Numbered from the stretch's first letter, positions 44,848 through 54,484 are shown. The stretch is 64,000 nucleotides of DNA from DAIPXZ01 sp036782995 (GCA_036782995.1 DAIPXZ010000001.1:186001-250000), one strand, 5' to 3'. Notes: generated by a model from the letters alone, not told the origin. Numbers and translations: made by a program.

Positions 44848-45183
44848 ATGTATGATACGACTACCACACTAAAGAGGGGAATCACCGAGATATTAGCTTT
44901 GTCTCTGTTACAGGAAGGCGAACAATACGGTTATCGTTTTGTGCGGTTGATTCGCGAAAGAAGCGCTGGCAAGATTTCGCTCACAGAAGGGGCAATCTAT
45001 ACCACCATGTATCGTCTTGAAGAGCAGAAATTCGTAAAATCCGAAGAAGTGCTCATCAATGCGAAACGCAGAAGGAAGTACTATTCCTTAACAGAGACAG
45101 GAAAGAAATACGCTAAGCAAGAAATTGAGAAGTACAACAACTTAGCATCTGGCGTACGTTCGATTATCGATTTTACTGTCTGA
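44848..45183 (+). CDS. PadR family transcriptional regulator (plus strand)
   Basis: A 111-residue winged-helix protein. LKRGITEILALSLLQEGEQYGYR and the wing region SLTEGAIYTTMYRLEEQKFVKSE (both quoted in part) are PadR hallmarks, followed by RRRKYYSLTETG. The start MYDTTTTLKR is set by GGAGGGG upstream. It is monocistronic with its own terminator, so its targets are elsewhere or it is self-regulated. Confidence 0.9.
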   Translation: MYDTTTTLKRGITEILALSLLQEGEQYGYRFVRLIRERSAGKISLTEGAIYTTMYRLEEQKFVKSEEVLINAKRRRKYYSLTETGKKYAKQEIEKYNNLASGVRSIIDFTV

Positions 45184-45213
45184 TTTCTTTCAAATACTCT
45201 TTCTATCATCAAA

Positions 45214-45246
45214 AAACCGACAGGCTATCCTGTCGGTTTCTTTATT
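45214..45246 (+). terminator. Terminator after the PadR-like gene
   Basis: An 11-base perfect stem AAACCGACAGG / CCTGTCGGTTT with a four-base loop, then CTTTATTTT. The A run on the other side may let it work in both directions. Confidence 0.88.
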
Positions 45247-45308
45247 TTCGCGCCGGTGCGAAATGTGTTTCTTCTTATCGAAAATGCTTGTCGCCGAGGC
45301 AACGTCCG

Positions 45309-45803
45309 TCAAACTAACGCCATTTGCAATTCAATCGTCCCAAGTCCGCCCTCTTCGCAATCTTTATCATATTCAATCTTCATAATGTTTTGGAAACCGA
45401 GCTTCATCCAGAAGTTAAGTCCTCGCCAATTCTTAAGAGATACGGCCACAATCACCTGGCTGAATCCTTCCTGACGCAATTGTTCCAACAAACCATTAAT
45501 CATGGTCGTGCCATAGCCATTGTCGCGCGCGAATTCACGCAAATAAAAGAAATCAATATATACGGATTTCGGACCCGGATAGGAACGATAAAAGGTTAAA
45601 TAACCACCAAAGCCCGTACCCATAAAGCTATGCGGAGTATAGCAAGCCAGAATCTCCATGTTATCCTTCGATACGCCTACCGGTAAAGCATCCTTTGATT
45701 CGCTTAAATATGCAATCGGTGGTGTAATCGAGCGTTTGAGGTCAAACGAAAAATAGGTTTGCGCCTCTTTGTGCGCTTGGTTCATTTTGTCCAATTCATT
45801 CAT
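45309..45803 (-). CDS. GNAT-family N-acetyltransferase
   Basis: 164 residues with GNAT features: a central VYIDFFYLREFARDNGYG (acetyl-CoA loop, about 95-112), GLLEQLRQEGFSQVIVAV, and NWRGLNFWMKLGF near the end. The substrate is unknown. The ATG has no clear ribosome binding site close by (AAGGA lies 20 bases away), so the start is uncertain. Confidence 0.78.
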   Translation of the reverse strand: MNELDKMNQAHKEAQTYFSFDLKRSITPPIAYLSESKDALPVGVSKDNMEILACYTPHSFMGTGFGGYLTFYRSYPGPKSVYIDFFYLREFARDNGYGTTMINGLLEQLRQEGFSQVIVAVSLKNWRGLNFWMKLGFQNIMKIEYDKDCEEGGLGTIELQMALV

Positions 45804-45929
45804 GGTCGCCGACTGAACAATAAGTCCTTTTTTCCAAAATCTTCATAGTAGTGTCCCCCTCATACATGATACATATTACATCTTTGAATATACGCAACGC
45901 CTTTTTGTATATTCGACGACAATTTGTAC

Positions 45930-46808
45930 TCACAACATAATGGTACTCTCTTTGCCGTGAGTAATCCATTTCCTAATTGTTTCCAATACGAAACAAATAT
46001 GAACACCTAGCCAGAATCCTATCACATTCATCCAAAGATCATCGATATCGCTCTTCCCTGTGTTTAAGAGATATTGCGTTCCTTCAATCAATGTGGCTAA
46101 AAAGATGGGAAAAAGCACCATTACGAGAAGCGATTTCTTCTTTTTGTAAAGTGCAATAAAGAAGCCCAGTGGTGTAAAAATCAATAGGTTACCGAAAAAT
46201 TGAACGAAAATGCCGTTATTGAATATCCCTTGTTTGATATAGGGCCAATACACCGCAAATGCACCATGAAATGGAATCAAATTCAGACTACGTTCTCCTG
46301 TCCAATCAATTCGCCTTTGAAAAATAAACATGCTGAGCAGTAAAGCAATATAGAAAACGAGAAAGGCAGTATTCGAAGCGGAAAATCCGGTTTTAAACGT
46401 CTGCCGAATCTTCGTCGTGTCCCATTTTTTTGTTGAAAGGATGCGAATCGCCAGCATGATTACATATCCGCACGCCCACATGAGACCGATTCGAAAAGAA
46501 AGCTCGTATGTAAAACCATGAAGATATCTGTCCTGTAAGAAAAACTGCAATTCACTACCGACACAATTGGCAATCAGTCCGCCAATCCCCAATATAGCAA
46601 GGCACAAATAACTCTCCGTCATAACAAAAGTCAAAAAGCTAATGAAAATAGTAATACACAACAAAAAGACTTCTTGGACCGGCGAAAGAAATGCTTCACT
46701 GAGAATCAATAAAAACGGGTGCAGCAAAACCAGAAGGGAGAGGACAATCACTTGTCCCCTCCTCTCTAATGGTAAATCTCTATGTGCAAAACTTCGCTTG
46801 GCTGTCAT
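45930..46808 (-). CDS. VanZ-like membrane protein
   Basis: Integral membrane protein of 292 residues with about seven hydrophobic segments. The C-terminal half is VanZ-like: FGNLLIFTPLGFFIALY, then IEGTQYLLNTGKSDIDDL, and VIGFWLG. VanZ confers low-level teicoplanin resistance in enterococci, but most homologues have no known role. I start at MTAKRSFAHR, whose ATG overlaps the cellulase stop by one base (TAATG), implying translational coupling. Confidence 0.87.
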   Translation of the reverse strand: MTAKRSFAHRDLPLERRGQVIVLSLLVLLHPFLLILSEAFLSPVQEVFLLCITIFISFLTFVMTESYLCLAILGIGGLIANCVGSELQFFLQDRYLHGFTYELSFRIGLMWACGYVIMLAIRILSTKKWDTTKIRQTFKTGFSASNTAFLVFYIALLLSMFIFQRRIDWTGERSLNLIPFHGAFAVYWPYIKQGIFNNGIFVQFFGNLLIFTPLGFFIALYKKKKSLLVMVLFPIFLATLIEGTQYLLNTGKSDIDDLWMNVIGFWLGVHICFVLETIRKWITHGKESTIML

Positions 46809-49789
46809 TACTTCTGCTTTCTCCTGTCTTGCTCTTCCAGCCATTTCGCGCGGCGACGCTCTTCCTCTTCTTTGGAAATCGACATGTTCGGACGAGACGG
46901 ACGACGCAATTGACGCGGATTAGCGGTCGGCGTTGTTGTGGCCGGCTTATCCGGATTAATCTTGGCAGCCGGTGCTGTCGGCATCGTCGCTACAGTAGCA
47001 GTAGTGGCGGTAGTCGTCTCCGTCTTTGCCTTCGCGGCCTGCTCGGCTAAACGCTTCGCTTCCTCTTCTTTGGAAATCGACATGTTCGGACGAGACGGAC
47101 GACGCAATTGACGCGGATTAGCGGTCGGCGTTGTTGTGGCCGGCTTATCCGGATTAATCTTGGCAGCCGGTGCTGTCGGCATCGTCGCTACAGTAGCAGT
47201 AGTGGCGGTAGTCGTCTCCGTCTTTGCCTTCGCGGCCTGCTCGGCTAAACGCTTCGCTTCCTCTTCTTTGGAAATCGACATGTTCGGACGAGACGGACGA
47301 CGCAATTGACGCGGATTGGTAGTCGGCGCCGTTGTTGTCGGCTTATCAGTGTCAATATGAACCGTTCCCGGGCGAGTGGATGCTGAAGTTGCCGTCGCAG
47401 CCTTCGGCGTCGTTATCATCGTAGCGTTTGTGTTCTTTATTTCGGTATCCACATGTGTCTTAGTAGAAGCTTCAGGACGTACCATCGTCGCGGTAGCGGT
47501 AGATGTCGCATGAGCGGTAGTCGGTGAAAGTGACGTCGATGCAGATGTGTTATGAGCACTTGCTACGCCTCTGGAGCGAGTCGGCGCATCCGGACGTGCA
47601 ATCGGTCGAGCGACCGGAGCAATATTGGAGCGCGTCGGATAGGCAACCGGCGGCGCATTTTTCGTGGCACTTGATTCGGCACGAACAGCTTTCCATTCGT
47701 TTGGACGTCTGGCTAAAGCCGATTTCTCGAGACCGACCTTCGATAAAAGCATTTTCCATGTATCCGGGCGGGTAATATAGATAAAGGATAAGCCCGCAAC
47801 CAAAACAAAGAGCAAACCTACAATAACGAGGAGAACAACCACGCCTGAGCCTGGGCCCTTGCTCTTCGACGAAGTCGCCAATTCACGATGAACACCCGCC
47901 ACTTCGGTTACAGGAGATGGTGTTGGTGTTGTCGTTGTTGTCGTACCAGCATCGCCTTCCTCTACAGGCGGCACAATCGGTGCCACGACGAGACCTGAAT
48001 ACTCGCTTAAGGTCATACCATTTGCGCCCAGCGCTACTGCATGATCCAAGCCGACAAAACGGCCGTTTTCTTGCCAAAGCACTTCTTTTACGAATGCATA
48101 TTTCTCTTCATCCCATGTAGTGAAATCATCCAGAACCAATCCGCCTGTATCGCCGGAATTCGAATTAAAGCACCAGAAGGTATGGTTCAGATGATACTCG
48201 GCAATCAATTGACGCATATAGGTCATCCATGTGAGATTGGGTTCACTCATGAATCCGCCCCACTCACCGATGAGAAGTGGCGCAATATTCTCTTCCTCGA
48301 TGAAAAGCCAGTTATCGTTCCAACAATCCGTCTTCAACGATTCGTATGTGAAGCCTTCTTGGAACCACGGTTGTTGATATACTGTCGGGCCATAATCATG
48401 TGGCGAATAGACAATCTGTTGATTTCTTTCCTCTGAACCAAAATCAATCGGATAATCGGCGACGCCACGCAAATTTCCGCCCCACCAGTTGAAATAGTAA
48501 TCATCGGCGTTTTGTGAGGAATAGTCTCCATTCGTCGAAATATCCTTCGGGTAAATCTCAATACCTTCAATCATGATGAGGACATTCGGATTGATGTCGA
48601 GAACCTTATTTCCCGCGACTTCCGCGACATGCTTCCAGTTATTTTCGTCCTCGGAATCATTCCAAATGGCGCCATTCTCGTTTTGCTTGCCATGCGGCTC
48701 GTTTTTGAGATCAAAAGCGATTACCGTATCGTTATTCTTATAGCGGTCTGCCAAGAACTCGAGTGCCTCGTAATATTGATCAACCGAGAAATCATCCGTA
48801 TACCAGAGATTTGCCATGTGCCCCATAGAATCAGTCTTGGCGCAATGAATATCAAGCATGACTTTCAATCCGTTTTGTTCGCAAATCGAAAGCGCATAAT
48901 CGAAAATCTCGAGACTGTTCATGCCCACTAGTTCGCTGTTTGTCGCTTGATTAAAGTTCGCCTCCGGATATGTGCCGTTCTTCCATTGCAATACAAGCTC
49001 GGCAGACATCGGGATACGCAAAAGGTTAAAGCCGTGGTCAGCGATAGCGTCTAAAGCCGAATCCATATTACAGCTCCAGCAGCCATCGAAGATGTTCGTT
49101 CCGGTATTGTATCCGAACCAATTGACGCCAGTCAGCCATACGGCCGTGCCATTTTGATCCACAATCTGACTGCCATCGGTATGAAGCCAATCGTCGCCTT
49201 GTACCGGCGTGCCGCTTGTCGGATCACTCGGAAGGGTCGGGTCAACAGTTGTTTCGGAAATATCTGTTTCACCTACAGGAGTAGGTGTAGGAGTCGCTGT
49301 CGGTTTCACGGTAGTTGGTGCTGTTTCAACTGGCGCGGGCGGATTTGTAGGATTTTGTGGAGCCGGTGTCGTGGGCGCCGGTGTCGTGGGTGCTGGTGTG
49401 GTAGGTGTCGGTGTAGTAGCATTCGGAACAAAAATCTGGTAACTTACGTCTACGTTCTGCCCGGAAGGAATACTACGACCGCTCGAGGTTATCGTAATTG
49501 TTGTACCGGAAATAGAGGCAGTCACTCCCCACCAACATGTTTCCAGTACAGCGCCTGACGGAACGGTAAACGATACTGACCAATTCTCTGCGGTGGTGTT
49601 GCCATTATTGGTTACTATGACATCGAATTGATATAATCGTCCATTAGTTTGTTCCCAATTGCCAACCTGCGTTGCAGTTGCCGTAACATCACCGTCCGCA
49701 AAAAGACTCGCGAAGCAAGACATCAGAATAGTAAGTACCATGATGAAAGAAATTAATTTGTGACACGCCTTTGTACTGATACGATTCAT
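46808..49789 (-). CDS. Membrane-spanning CBM2-GH5 cellulase with repeat-bearing cytoplasmic tail
   Basis: 993 residues. Signal peptide (1-31); CBM2-like cellulose-binding domain (about 34-121, with CWWG); Thr/Pro linker (122-200); GH5 endoglucanase domain (about 205-575) with proton donor Glu in FDLKNEPHG (364) and nucleophile in LLIGEWGG (509); second Thr/Pro linker; membrane helix (about 649-672); and a tail of about 320 residues. Positive residues after the helix place the tail in the cytoplasm. The tail is Thr/Ala-rich with three RQLRRPSRPNMSISKEEE motifs from a DNA tandem repeat. I know of no other cellulase with such a tail. The next gene (VanZ-like) is coupled. Confidence 0.9.
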   Translation of the reverse strand: MNRISTKACHKLISFIMVLTILMSCFASLFADGDVTATATQVGNWEQTNGRLYQFDVIVTNNGNTTAENWSVSFTVPSGAVLETCWWGVTASISGTTITITSSGRSIPSGQNVDVSYQIFVPNATTPTPTTPAPTTPAPTTPAPQNPTNPPAPVETAPTTVKPTATPTPTPVGETDISETTVDPTLPSDPTSGTPVQGDDWLHTDGSQIVDQNGTAVWLTGVNWFGYNTGTNIFDGCWSCNMDSALDAIADHGFNLLRIPMSAELVLQWKNGTYPEANFNQATNSELVGMNSLEIFDYALSICEQNGLKVMLDIHCAKTDSMGHMANLWYTDDFSVDQYYEALEFLADRYKNNDTVIAFDLKNEPHGKQNENGAIWNDSEDENNWKHVAEVAGNKVLDINPNVLIMIEGIEIYPKDISTNGDYSSQNADDYYFNWWGGNLRGVADYPIDFGSEERNQQIVYSPHDYGPTVYQQPWFQEGFTYESLKTDCWNDNWLFIEEENIAPLLIGEWGGFMSEPNLTWMTYMRQLIAEYHLNHTFWCFNSNSGDTGGLVLDDFTTWDEEKYAFVKEVLWQENGRFVGLDHAVALGANGMTLSEYSGLVVAPIVPPVEEGDAGTTTTTTPTPSPVTEVAGVHRELATSSKSKGPGSGVVVLLVIVGLLFVLVAGLSFIYITRPDTWKMLLSKVGLEKSALARRPNEWKAVRAESSATKNAPPVAYPTRSNIAPVARPIARPDAPTRSRGVASAHNTSASTSLSPTTAHATSTATATMVRPEASTKTHVDTEIKNTNATMITTPKAATATSASTRPGTVHIDTDKPTTTAPTTNPRQLRRPSRPNMSISKEEEAKRLAEQAAKAKTETTTATTATVATMPTAPAAKINPDKPATTTPTANPRQLRRPSRPNMSISKEEEAKRLAEQAAKAKTETTTATTATVATMPTAPAAKINPDKPATTTPTANPRQLRRPSRPNMSISKEEEERRRAKWLEEQDRRKQK
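46861..47320 (-). repeat. 198-bp tandem repeat in the cellulase tail
   Basis: Two complete, near-identical copies (46861-47058, 47059-47256) and a partial third copy (from 47257 to about 47320). Each unit encodes 66 residues, so copy changes keep the frame. The near identity at nucleotide level points to recent duplication or ongoing homogenisation. Confidence 0.95.
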
Positions 49790-49917
49790 TAAGTATTCCC
49801 CCCTGCCAAAACCGGCAATAAATTTTAGCTTTTGCTCGTGTATAACACAGTCGCCTTATTGATGATATCAAGATTTAGCCCATACGGCAACGCAAAAAGT
49901 AAAAAAACGTTTCGCGA

Positions 49918-50964
49918 TTATGTCCATCCGACACAGGTAACATTACGATATTCTTTTTCTATGTGATTGAGATATGCCTTGATGGTTTCTTTCCGTTCGC
50001 CTACGCAAAGCGTCATCGTTACGAAGCTAATTTTCTCCCGAATCGGCTCAACCTTCAAGCTGTCTATGTCGACATTATAGTCCGACACCAGCCCAAAAAA
50101 CTCTGCAACCGTATGCTTATCTATCGCGATTTCCATATGCATTTCAATCTTTTCTGCATTTGATTCCAATGCCATATCGATTTGCTTTTGCAAATTGGTT
50201 GGTTCTGAAAGCCCACTCAACAATTCGTATTGAACAGCGCGCGATGTACGCATGAGATGTCTTTCCAACGACGCAATAGCCGCCCGATCCTTCACTTGCA
50301 TATGTCTTGTTGTTCGCTCTATGATTTCGTTTTCACGAACTTCATCACGAACCGCCTTTCCTGTCGTCGCTTTCGCGGCTGCCACCTTACGGCTCAATGA
50401 TAAGCGGTGTAGTAAGAGCTGATCAATTTCACTGTCTGTCGCCGAAATGGCGTCGCGAACGGCGAGTAAATCCGTCTCTTCGGTTTTTTTCGCATCAACA
50501 GGCATTGGCATCGGTGCAGGTACGCCATCCCGTAGATACTCTCGCCAAAGCTTCTCGAGCCCGACTGTATAGGAGGCAAGACCCAAACCACAAATCTGAC
50601 CGACACAGGCTGGCGCAATGACCGAGACGTCGCGGAATGGTTCGCGCGAGTGAATGTCGGAAAGATGGATTTCCATAATCGGCAATCCGGTCAATGAAAG
50701 TGCGTCTAATATGGCATAACTGTAGTGGGTATATGCACCTGCGTTAATTACGATACCATCCACCGTCGACATTGCCTCGTGAATTGCCGAAATTAAGGCG
50801 CCTTCGCACTCCGATTGGAAAAAGGACACTTCGATACCGAGCTCGTCGGCCTTGCTTTTCACAGCCTCTTCAACATCATGCAATGTGCACGTTCCGTATT
50901 GCTTGGGATCACGTTTGCCGAGCATGGAGAGATTTGGACCGTTAACAATCAGCACTTTTTTCAT
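49918..50964 (-). CDS. Type II 3-dehydroquinase fused to chorismate mutase, with a possible ACT-like end
   Basis: Residues 1-145 are AroQ-type dehydroquinase: LIVNGPNLSMLGKRDP, Tyr 23, NAGAYTHYS, and catalytic His in EIHLSDIHSREPFR. A short Pro-rich linker precedes a chorismate mutase of the all-helical type (about 163-250): AVRDAISATDSEIDQLLLHR, SRKVAAAK. The last 85 residues (MHMEIAIDKHTVAEFFGLVS...) may be an ACT-like or ferredoxin-like regulatory domain. The fusion joins an early and a late step of aromatic synthesis. It is the last gene of the operon; start overlaps aroC stop by four bases. Confidence 0.88.
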   Translation of the reverse strand: MKKVLIVNGPNLSMLGKRDPKQYGTCTLHDVEEAVKSKADELGIEVSFFQSECEGALISAIHEAMSTVDGIVINAGAYTHYSYAILDALSLTGLPIMEIHLSDIHSREPFRDVSVIAPACVGQICGLGLASYTVGLEKLWREYLRDGVPAPMPMPVDAKKTEETDLLAVRDAISATDSEIDQLLLHRLSLSRKVAAAKATTGKAVRDEVRENEIIERTTRHMQVKDRAAIASLERHLMRTSRAVQYELLSGLSEPTNLQKQIDMALESNAEKIEMHMEIAIDKHTVAEFFGLVSDYNVDIDSLKVEPIREKISFVTMTLCVGERKETIKAYLNHIEKEYRNVTCVGWT

Positions 50965-52052
50965 TTGTGTTTTTCCTCCGCTTGTAAAACAATATCCAAA
51001 AGTGCGATGGCCAATGCCGCTTCAACGACTGGCAAAGCACGCACAACGATGCAAGCATCATGACGGCCAAGAACCTTTATGGTGGTATTTTTCATAGTCT
51101 CCAAGGTGACCGTCTCTTGTTCTTTTGCAATTGAAGGTGTCGGCTTCATCGCAACATTGACGACAATCGGCATGCCCGTACTGATGCCACCGTCAATTCC
51201 ACCTGCGTGATTCGTTTTCATACGAAGTGATTTCCCAACAATACACGGTGAATCATTGTTTTCAGAGCCTTTATGGGAAGCAACATCAAAACCGTCTCCG
51301 AACGAAACGCCTTTTACGGCCGGAATTGCGAACATGATTGATGAAATGATGCTCTCGATATTTTCAAATATCGGATTTCCCACGCCCGCCGGCATACCAC
51401 CTGCCAGAACCTGAATGACACCACCAACAGAATCGCCGTCTTCACGAGCCGCGGTAATCAAAGCCTGCATCTTTTCGCCTTGCTCGACATCGTCCACCGG
51501 AAATACATCCGGATTGTTGAATTTTTTCTCTGGGACACTCATCCCATCCCAAGGGGTGTCCGAAATATCACCGATACGTAAAACATGTCCGCGGATTACG
51601 ACACCCTTTGTCGCCAATATTTGTTTGGCAATTGCACCTGCAAAAACAATCGGCGCCGTAAGCCTTCCCGAGAAATGCCCACTGCCGCGCATATCATGGC
51701 ATCCACAATAACGCATTAGACCAGACAAATCGGCATGTCCCGGACGGGGTGTTGCACTTAATGCTTCGTAATCCTTGCTTTTCGTATTATCATTTGGAAT
51801 CATCACAGCAAGTGGTGTGCCTTCCGTCACATTATTCAAAAGTCCGGAAAGGATCATTGGCTCGTCAGATTCTTTACGTGGTGTAGAACCCGCCTGCCCA
51901 TTTCCCGGTGCACGACGCTTCATCTCCACATCTACTTCGTCCATATCAATCGTCACGCCCGAAGGAAGGCCATCAATCACCACGCCAATCGCTGGCCCGT
52001 GTGATTCACCAAAAACGCTGATGGTTATGTATTTACCCCACATTGATCCCAT
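50961..52052 (-). CDS. aroC: Chorismate synthase
   Basis: Last step to chorismate, using reduced flavin. The start MGSMWGKYITISVFGESHG has GGAGG seven bases upstream. The signatures GESHGPAIG, RPGHADLSGLMRYC (quoted as read), and GGISTGMPIV with the surrounding RxxNHAGG motif (MKTNHAGGIDGG) are present. 363 residues is the normal size. It overlaps the aroA 3' end by about 20 bases. Confidence 0.97.
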   Translation of the reverse strand: MGSMWGKYITISVFGESHGPAIGVVIDGLPSGVTIDMDEVDVEMKRRAPGNGQAGSTPRKESDEPMILSGLLNNVTEGTPLAVMIPNDNTKSKDYEALSATPRPGHADLSGLMRYCGCHDMRGSGHFSGRLTAPIVFAGAIAKQILATKGVVIRGHVLRIGDISDTPWDGMSVPEKKFNNPDVFPVDDVEQGEKMQALITAAREDGDSVGGVIQVLAGGMPAGVGNPIFENIESIISSIMFAIPAVKGVSFGDGFDVASHKGSENNDSPCIVGKSLRMKTNHAGGIDGGISTGMPIVVNVAMKPTPSIAKEQETVTLETMKNTTIKVLGRHDACIVVRALPVVEAALAIALLDIVLQAEEKHK

Positions 52053-53316
52053 AGACAAAGCCTCCTAGTTTTTGATAATCTTCGAAAAAACGCGGATACG
52101 ATTTCGCTACCGAAGCAGCATCTTCAATGATAATCGGGCCGTCTGCCCTTACGGCCGCTACCGCCGCCGCCATGACCAATCGATGGTCATGATGCGGGTT
52201 AATCGTCGCCTTCGAGAACACTGGCGCATTGCCAATCATTTTTTTGCCATGAATCTCCATGCCGTCATCTGTCTCCAAAACGTCAGCACCCAAAGCACGA
52301 AGCAATGTTACCGTCGATACCAATCGATTCGATTCCTTTTCTACAAGTCGCTCCGCGTGAATAATGCGAACGACGCATGCCGTTGCCGCGCATGCCACAG
52401 CAAATACCGGCACTAAATCCGGACAATCCCGTGCGTCCATTTCCATCGGAGCTAATGCCTCACCGTCTTCAATCGCACGCTCTCGGCGTGCCAATTCGGC
52501 AAGTAATGTCGTAATCGCGCGGTCTCCCTGAAGTGACATGCGCGGTAGATTTGTAACACATACGGCGGCACCCAAATAATTTGCCACGAGCCAAAAAGCC
52601 GCCTGCGAATAGTCGCCCTCCGCCGTAAAAGGTATCGCACGATTCGGTTTTTCCGTTCCCGAAATATAGAATCCATCCTTTGTCCGAGCGACCGTGACAC
52701 CAAAAGCCCGCATGACCTCAATCGTTAAGTCGACATAGGGTGCCGACGTCAAAGGCGACGATAAAAGAACCGTCGATGCACCTTTGGCATACGAGAGCGC
52801 CATCAAAAGACCCGAAATATATTGCGAACTGATTTTTCCTTCAATCGAATATATACCTGCCGGTAAAACACCGGAGACAATTGCCGGAAGATTTGCCGAC
52901 TCCGTAATCGGATGAAAATCGACGTCTGCCACGCGGAACACCTCGTCGAAGGCCTGTATCGGTCGTTTCCCCAGTCGTCCTGCGCCTTCGAAGCGTGCCC
53001 GAATACCGAGGACAGCCGCGAGCGGAATCATAAAACGTAATGTGGAGCCCGATTCATTGCAAAAAAGAGTCACCTCTTCTTTGCCCTCTTTGCGTGCTTC
53101 ATCAAGAATTTCGAGGCATTTTTTCGTCGCCAAAATATCGTCCGATGCATTCTCTTCATCGAACAATACCAAATCGAGATTGCCTGCTAAAAATGCCATA
53201 ATCAGCGCTCGATGCAAAATACTTTTCGACATCGGCACTTCGCAATTTCCGGTCAGTGTCTTCGGATCCAGTCTCACCGCATCCGGAATTTTGGAATGCG
53301 TCTTTCCCTGTTTCAA
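52033..53316 (-). CDS. aroA: 3-phosphoshikimate 1-carboxyvinyltransferase (EPSP synthase)
   Basis: Forms EPSP from shikimate 3-phosphate and PEP. It has the substrate loop VPMSKSILHRALIMAFLA, NESGSTLRFMIPLA (LxNSGTxxRF-type), and KESNRLVSTVTLLRALG. The start is a TTG with AAAGGAG seven bases upstream (427 residues). An in-frame ATG at 53355, directly after the aroB stop, would add 13 residues and is possible through coupling. The GNAGT-type motif reads CNESGST, so it differs from glyphosate-sensitive class I enzymes; I draw no phenotype from that. Confidence 0.95.
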   Translation of the reverse strand: MKQGKTHSKIPDAVRLDPKTLTGNCEVPMSKSILHRALIMAFLAGNLDLVLFDEENASDDILATKKCLEILDEARKEGKEEVTLFCNESGSTLRFMIPLAAVLGIRARFEGAGRLGKRPIQAFDEVFRVADVDFHPITESANLPAIVSGVLPAGIYSIEGKISSQYISGLLMALSYAKGASTVLLSSPLTSAPYVDLTIEVMRAFGVTVARTKDGFYISGTEKPNRAIPFTAEGDYSQAAFWLVANYLGAAVCVTNLPRMSLQGDRAITTLLAELARRERAIEDGEALAPMEMDARDCPDLVPVFAVACAATACVVRIIHAERLVEKESNRLVSTVTLLRALGADVLETDDGMEIHGKKMIGNAPVFSKATINPHHDHRLVMAAAVAAVRADGPIIIEDAASVAKSYPRFFEDYQKLGGFVYGINVG

Positions 53317-53355
53317 AAGTCTTCTCCTTTCGCCATTGCAATCGGGCGTCCCCAT

Positions 53356-54402
53356 TCAGAGTTCCAAAACGTCGCGAAGCTCAGCCTCAGAAAGCGGACA
53401 TGTGACCGCCTCCCCTATCGACTTCAAAAGCACATAATATACCTTGCCCGAGAGCTTTTTCTTATCTGAAAGCATGCTGTTATAGAGCTCCTCGAGCGGC
53501 AAATCGGTCGATGTCGGCAAATGCCATTTTTCGAGAACAGAAATAATGCGTTCCACATCTTTCTCACTCGTCATATTCTTCTTCACGCCAATCCGTGCCG
53601 CCGTCACCATGCCAATGGCAACCGCCTCGCCGTGCGTCATTGTCGAATATCCCGAAACCTTCTCTATCGCATGTCCCATCGTATGTCCAAAATTCAAAAG
53701 CATACGCTCGCCGTTATCATATTCATCGTTTTGTACCACGGTCGTCTTAATGCGCACGCAGCGTTCCAGAATCCATTCCAAATCAAACATGCCCTTTTCA
53801 ATCGACTCGAAAAGCATGGCATCGCGAATGCAGCCGTATTTGATGACTTCTGCCATACCTTCAGCCATTCGTGTGCGCGGTAATGATTTCAACAAACTCG
53901 GGTCAATAATCACCGCCTTCGGCTGATAAAATGCACCAACCAGATTCTTCCCATAAGGCATATCAATACCAGTCTTACCGCCGATTGCTGAGTCAACCTG
54001 CGCCAGCAATGTCGTCGGCACTTGAATCAACGGGCAGCCGCGTAGATACGATGCCGCCGCATATCCGGTCAAATCACCGACCACGCCACCGCCCAAAGCA
54101 ATAATTAAATCGGAGCGGGTGATGCCTGCCGCAAACAGCTCATCATAAATCATGAAAAGCATCTCTCTACATTTGGAGCTCTCGCCTGCAGGAACGGTGA
54201 ACGTGCTCACCTTAAATCCTTTATCCTTTAAAGACGAGACCGCCTTTGCCAAATACAAAGGAGCGACAATTTCATCCGTCACAACAAAAGCATTTCTTCC
54301 ACGAACACTCTTTTCGGCAACCTCGCCAAGCTGCGAAATCGCGCCTGTGCGAATCAAAATCGGGTATTTTCCATGATTGGTATTGGCCATTAATTCAGGC
54401 AT
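53356..54402 (-). CDS. aroB: 3-dehydroquinate synthase
   Basis: NAD- and metal-dependent cyclisation of DAHP. GGGVVGDLTGYAAASYLRG (NAD site), QVPTTLLAQVDSAIGGKTGID, and the metal ligands Glu in EVIKYGCI, HTMGHAIE and HGEAVAIGM are visible. 348 residues, normal length. GAGGG precedes the ATG, and 82 bases separate it from the aroE-aroK gene. Confidence 0.97.
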   Translation of the reverse strand: MPELMANTNHGKYPILIRTGAISQLGEVAEKSVRGRNAFVVTDEIVAPLYLAKAVSSLKDKGFKVSTFTVPAGESSKCREMLFMIYDELFAAGITRSDLIIALGGGVVGDLTGYAAASYLRGCPLIQVPTTLLAQVDSAIGGKTGIDMPYGKNLVGAFYQPKAVIIDPSLLKSLPRTRMAEGMAEVIKYGCIRDAMLFESIEKGMFDLEWILERCVRIKTTVVQNDEYDNGERMLLNFGHTMGHAIEKVSGYSTMTHGEAVAIGMVTAARIGVKKNMTSEKDVERIISVLEKWHLPTSTDLPLEELYNSMLSDKKKLSGKVYYVLLKSIGEAVTCPLSEAELRDVLEL

Positions 54403-54484
54403 ATTCTTTCCCTCATCTTCCTGCCGCCGTATGCTGAAACATATCGGTGGCGTTCACTCTTTTTATTGTACCATGCGTCAATTT

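Noticed and set aside
46861..47320. Repeat considered as CRISPR array
   Set aside because: The 198-bp units are contiguous, have no spacers and are coding.
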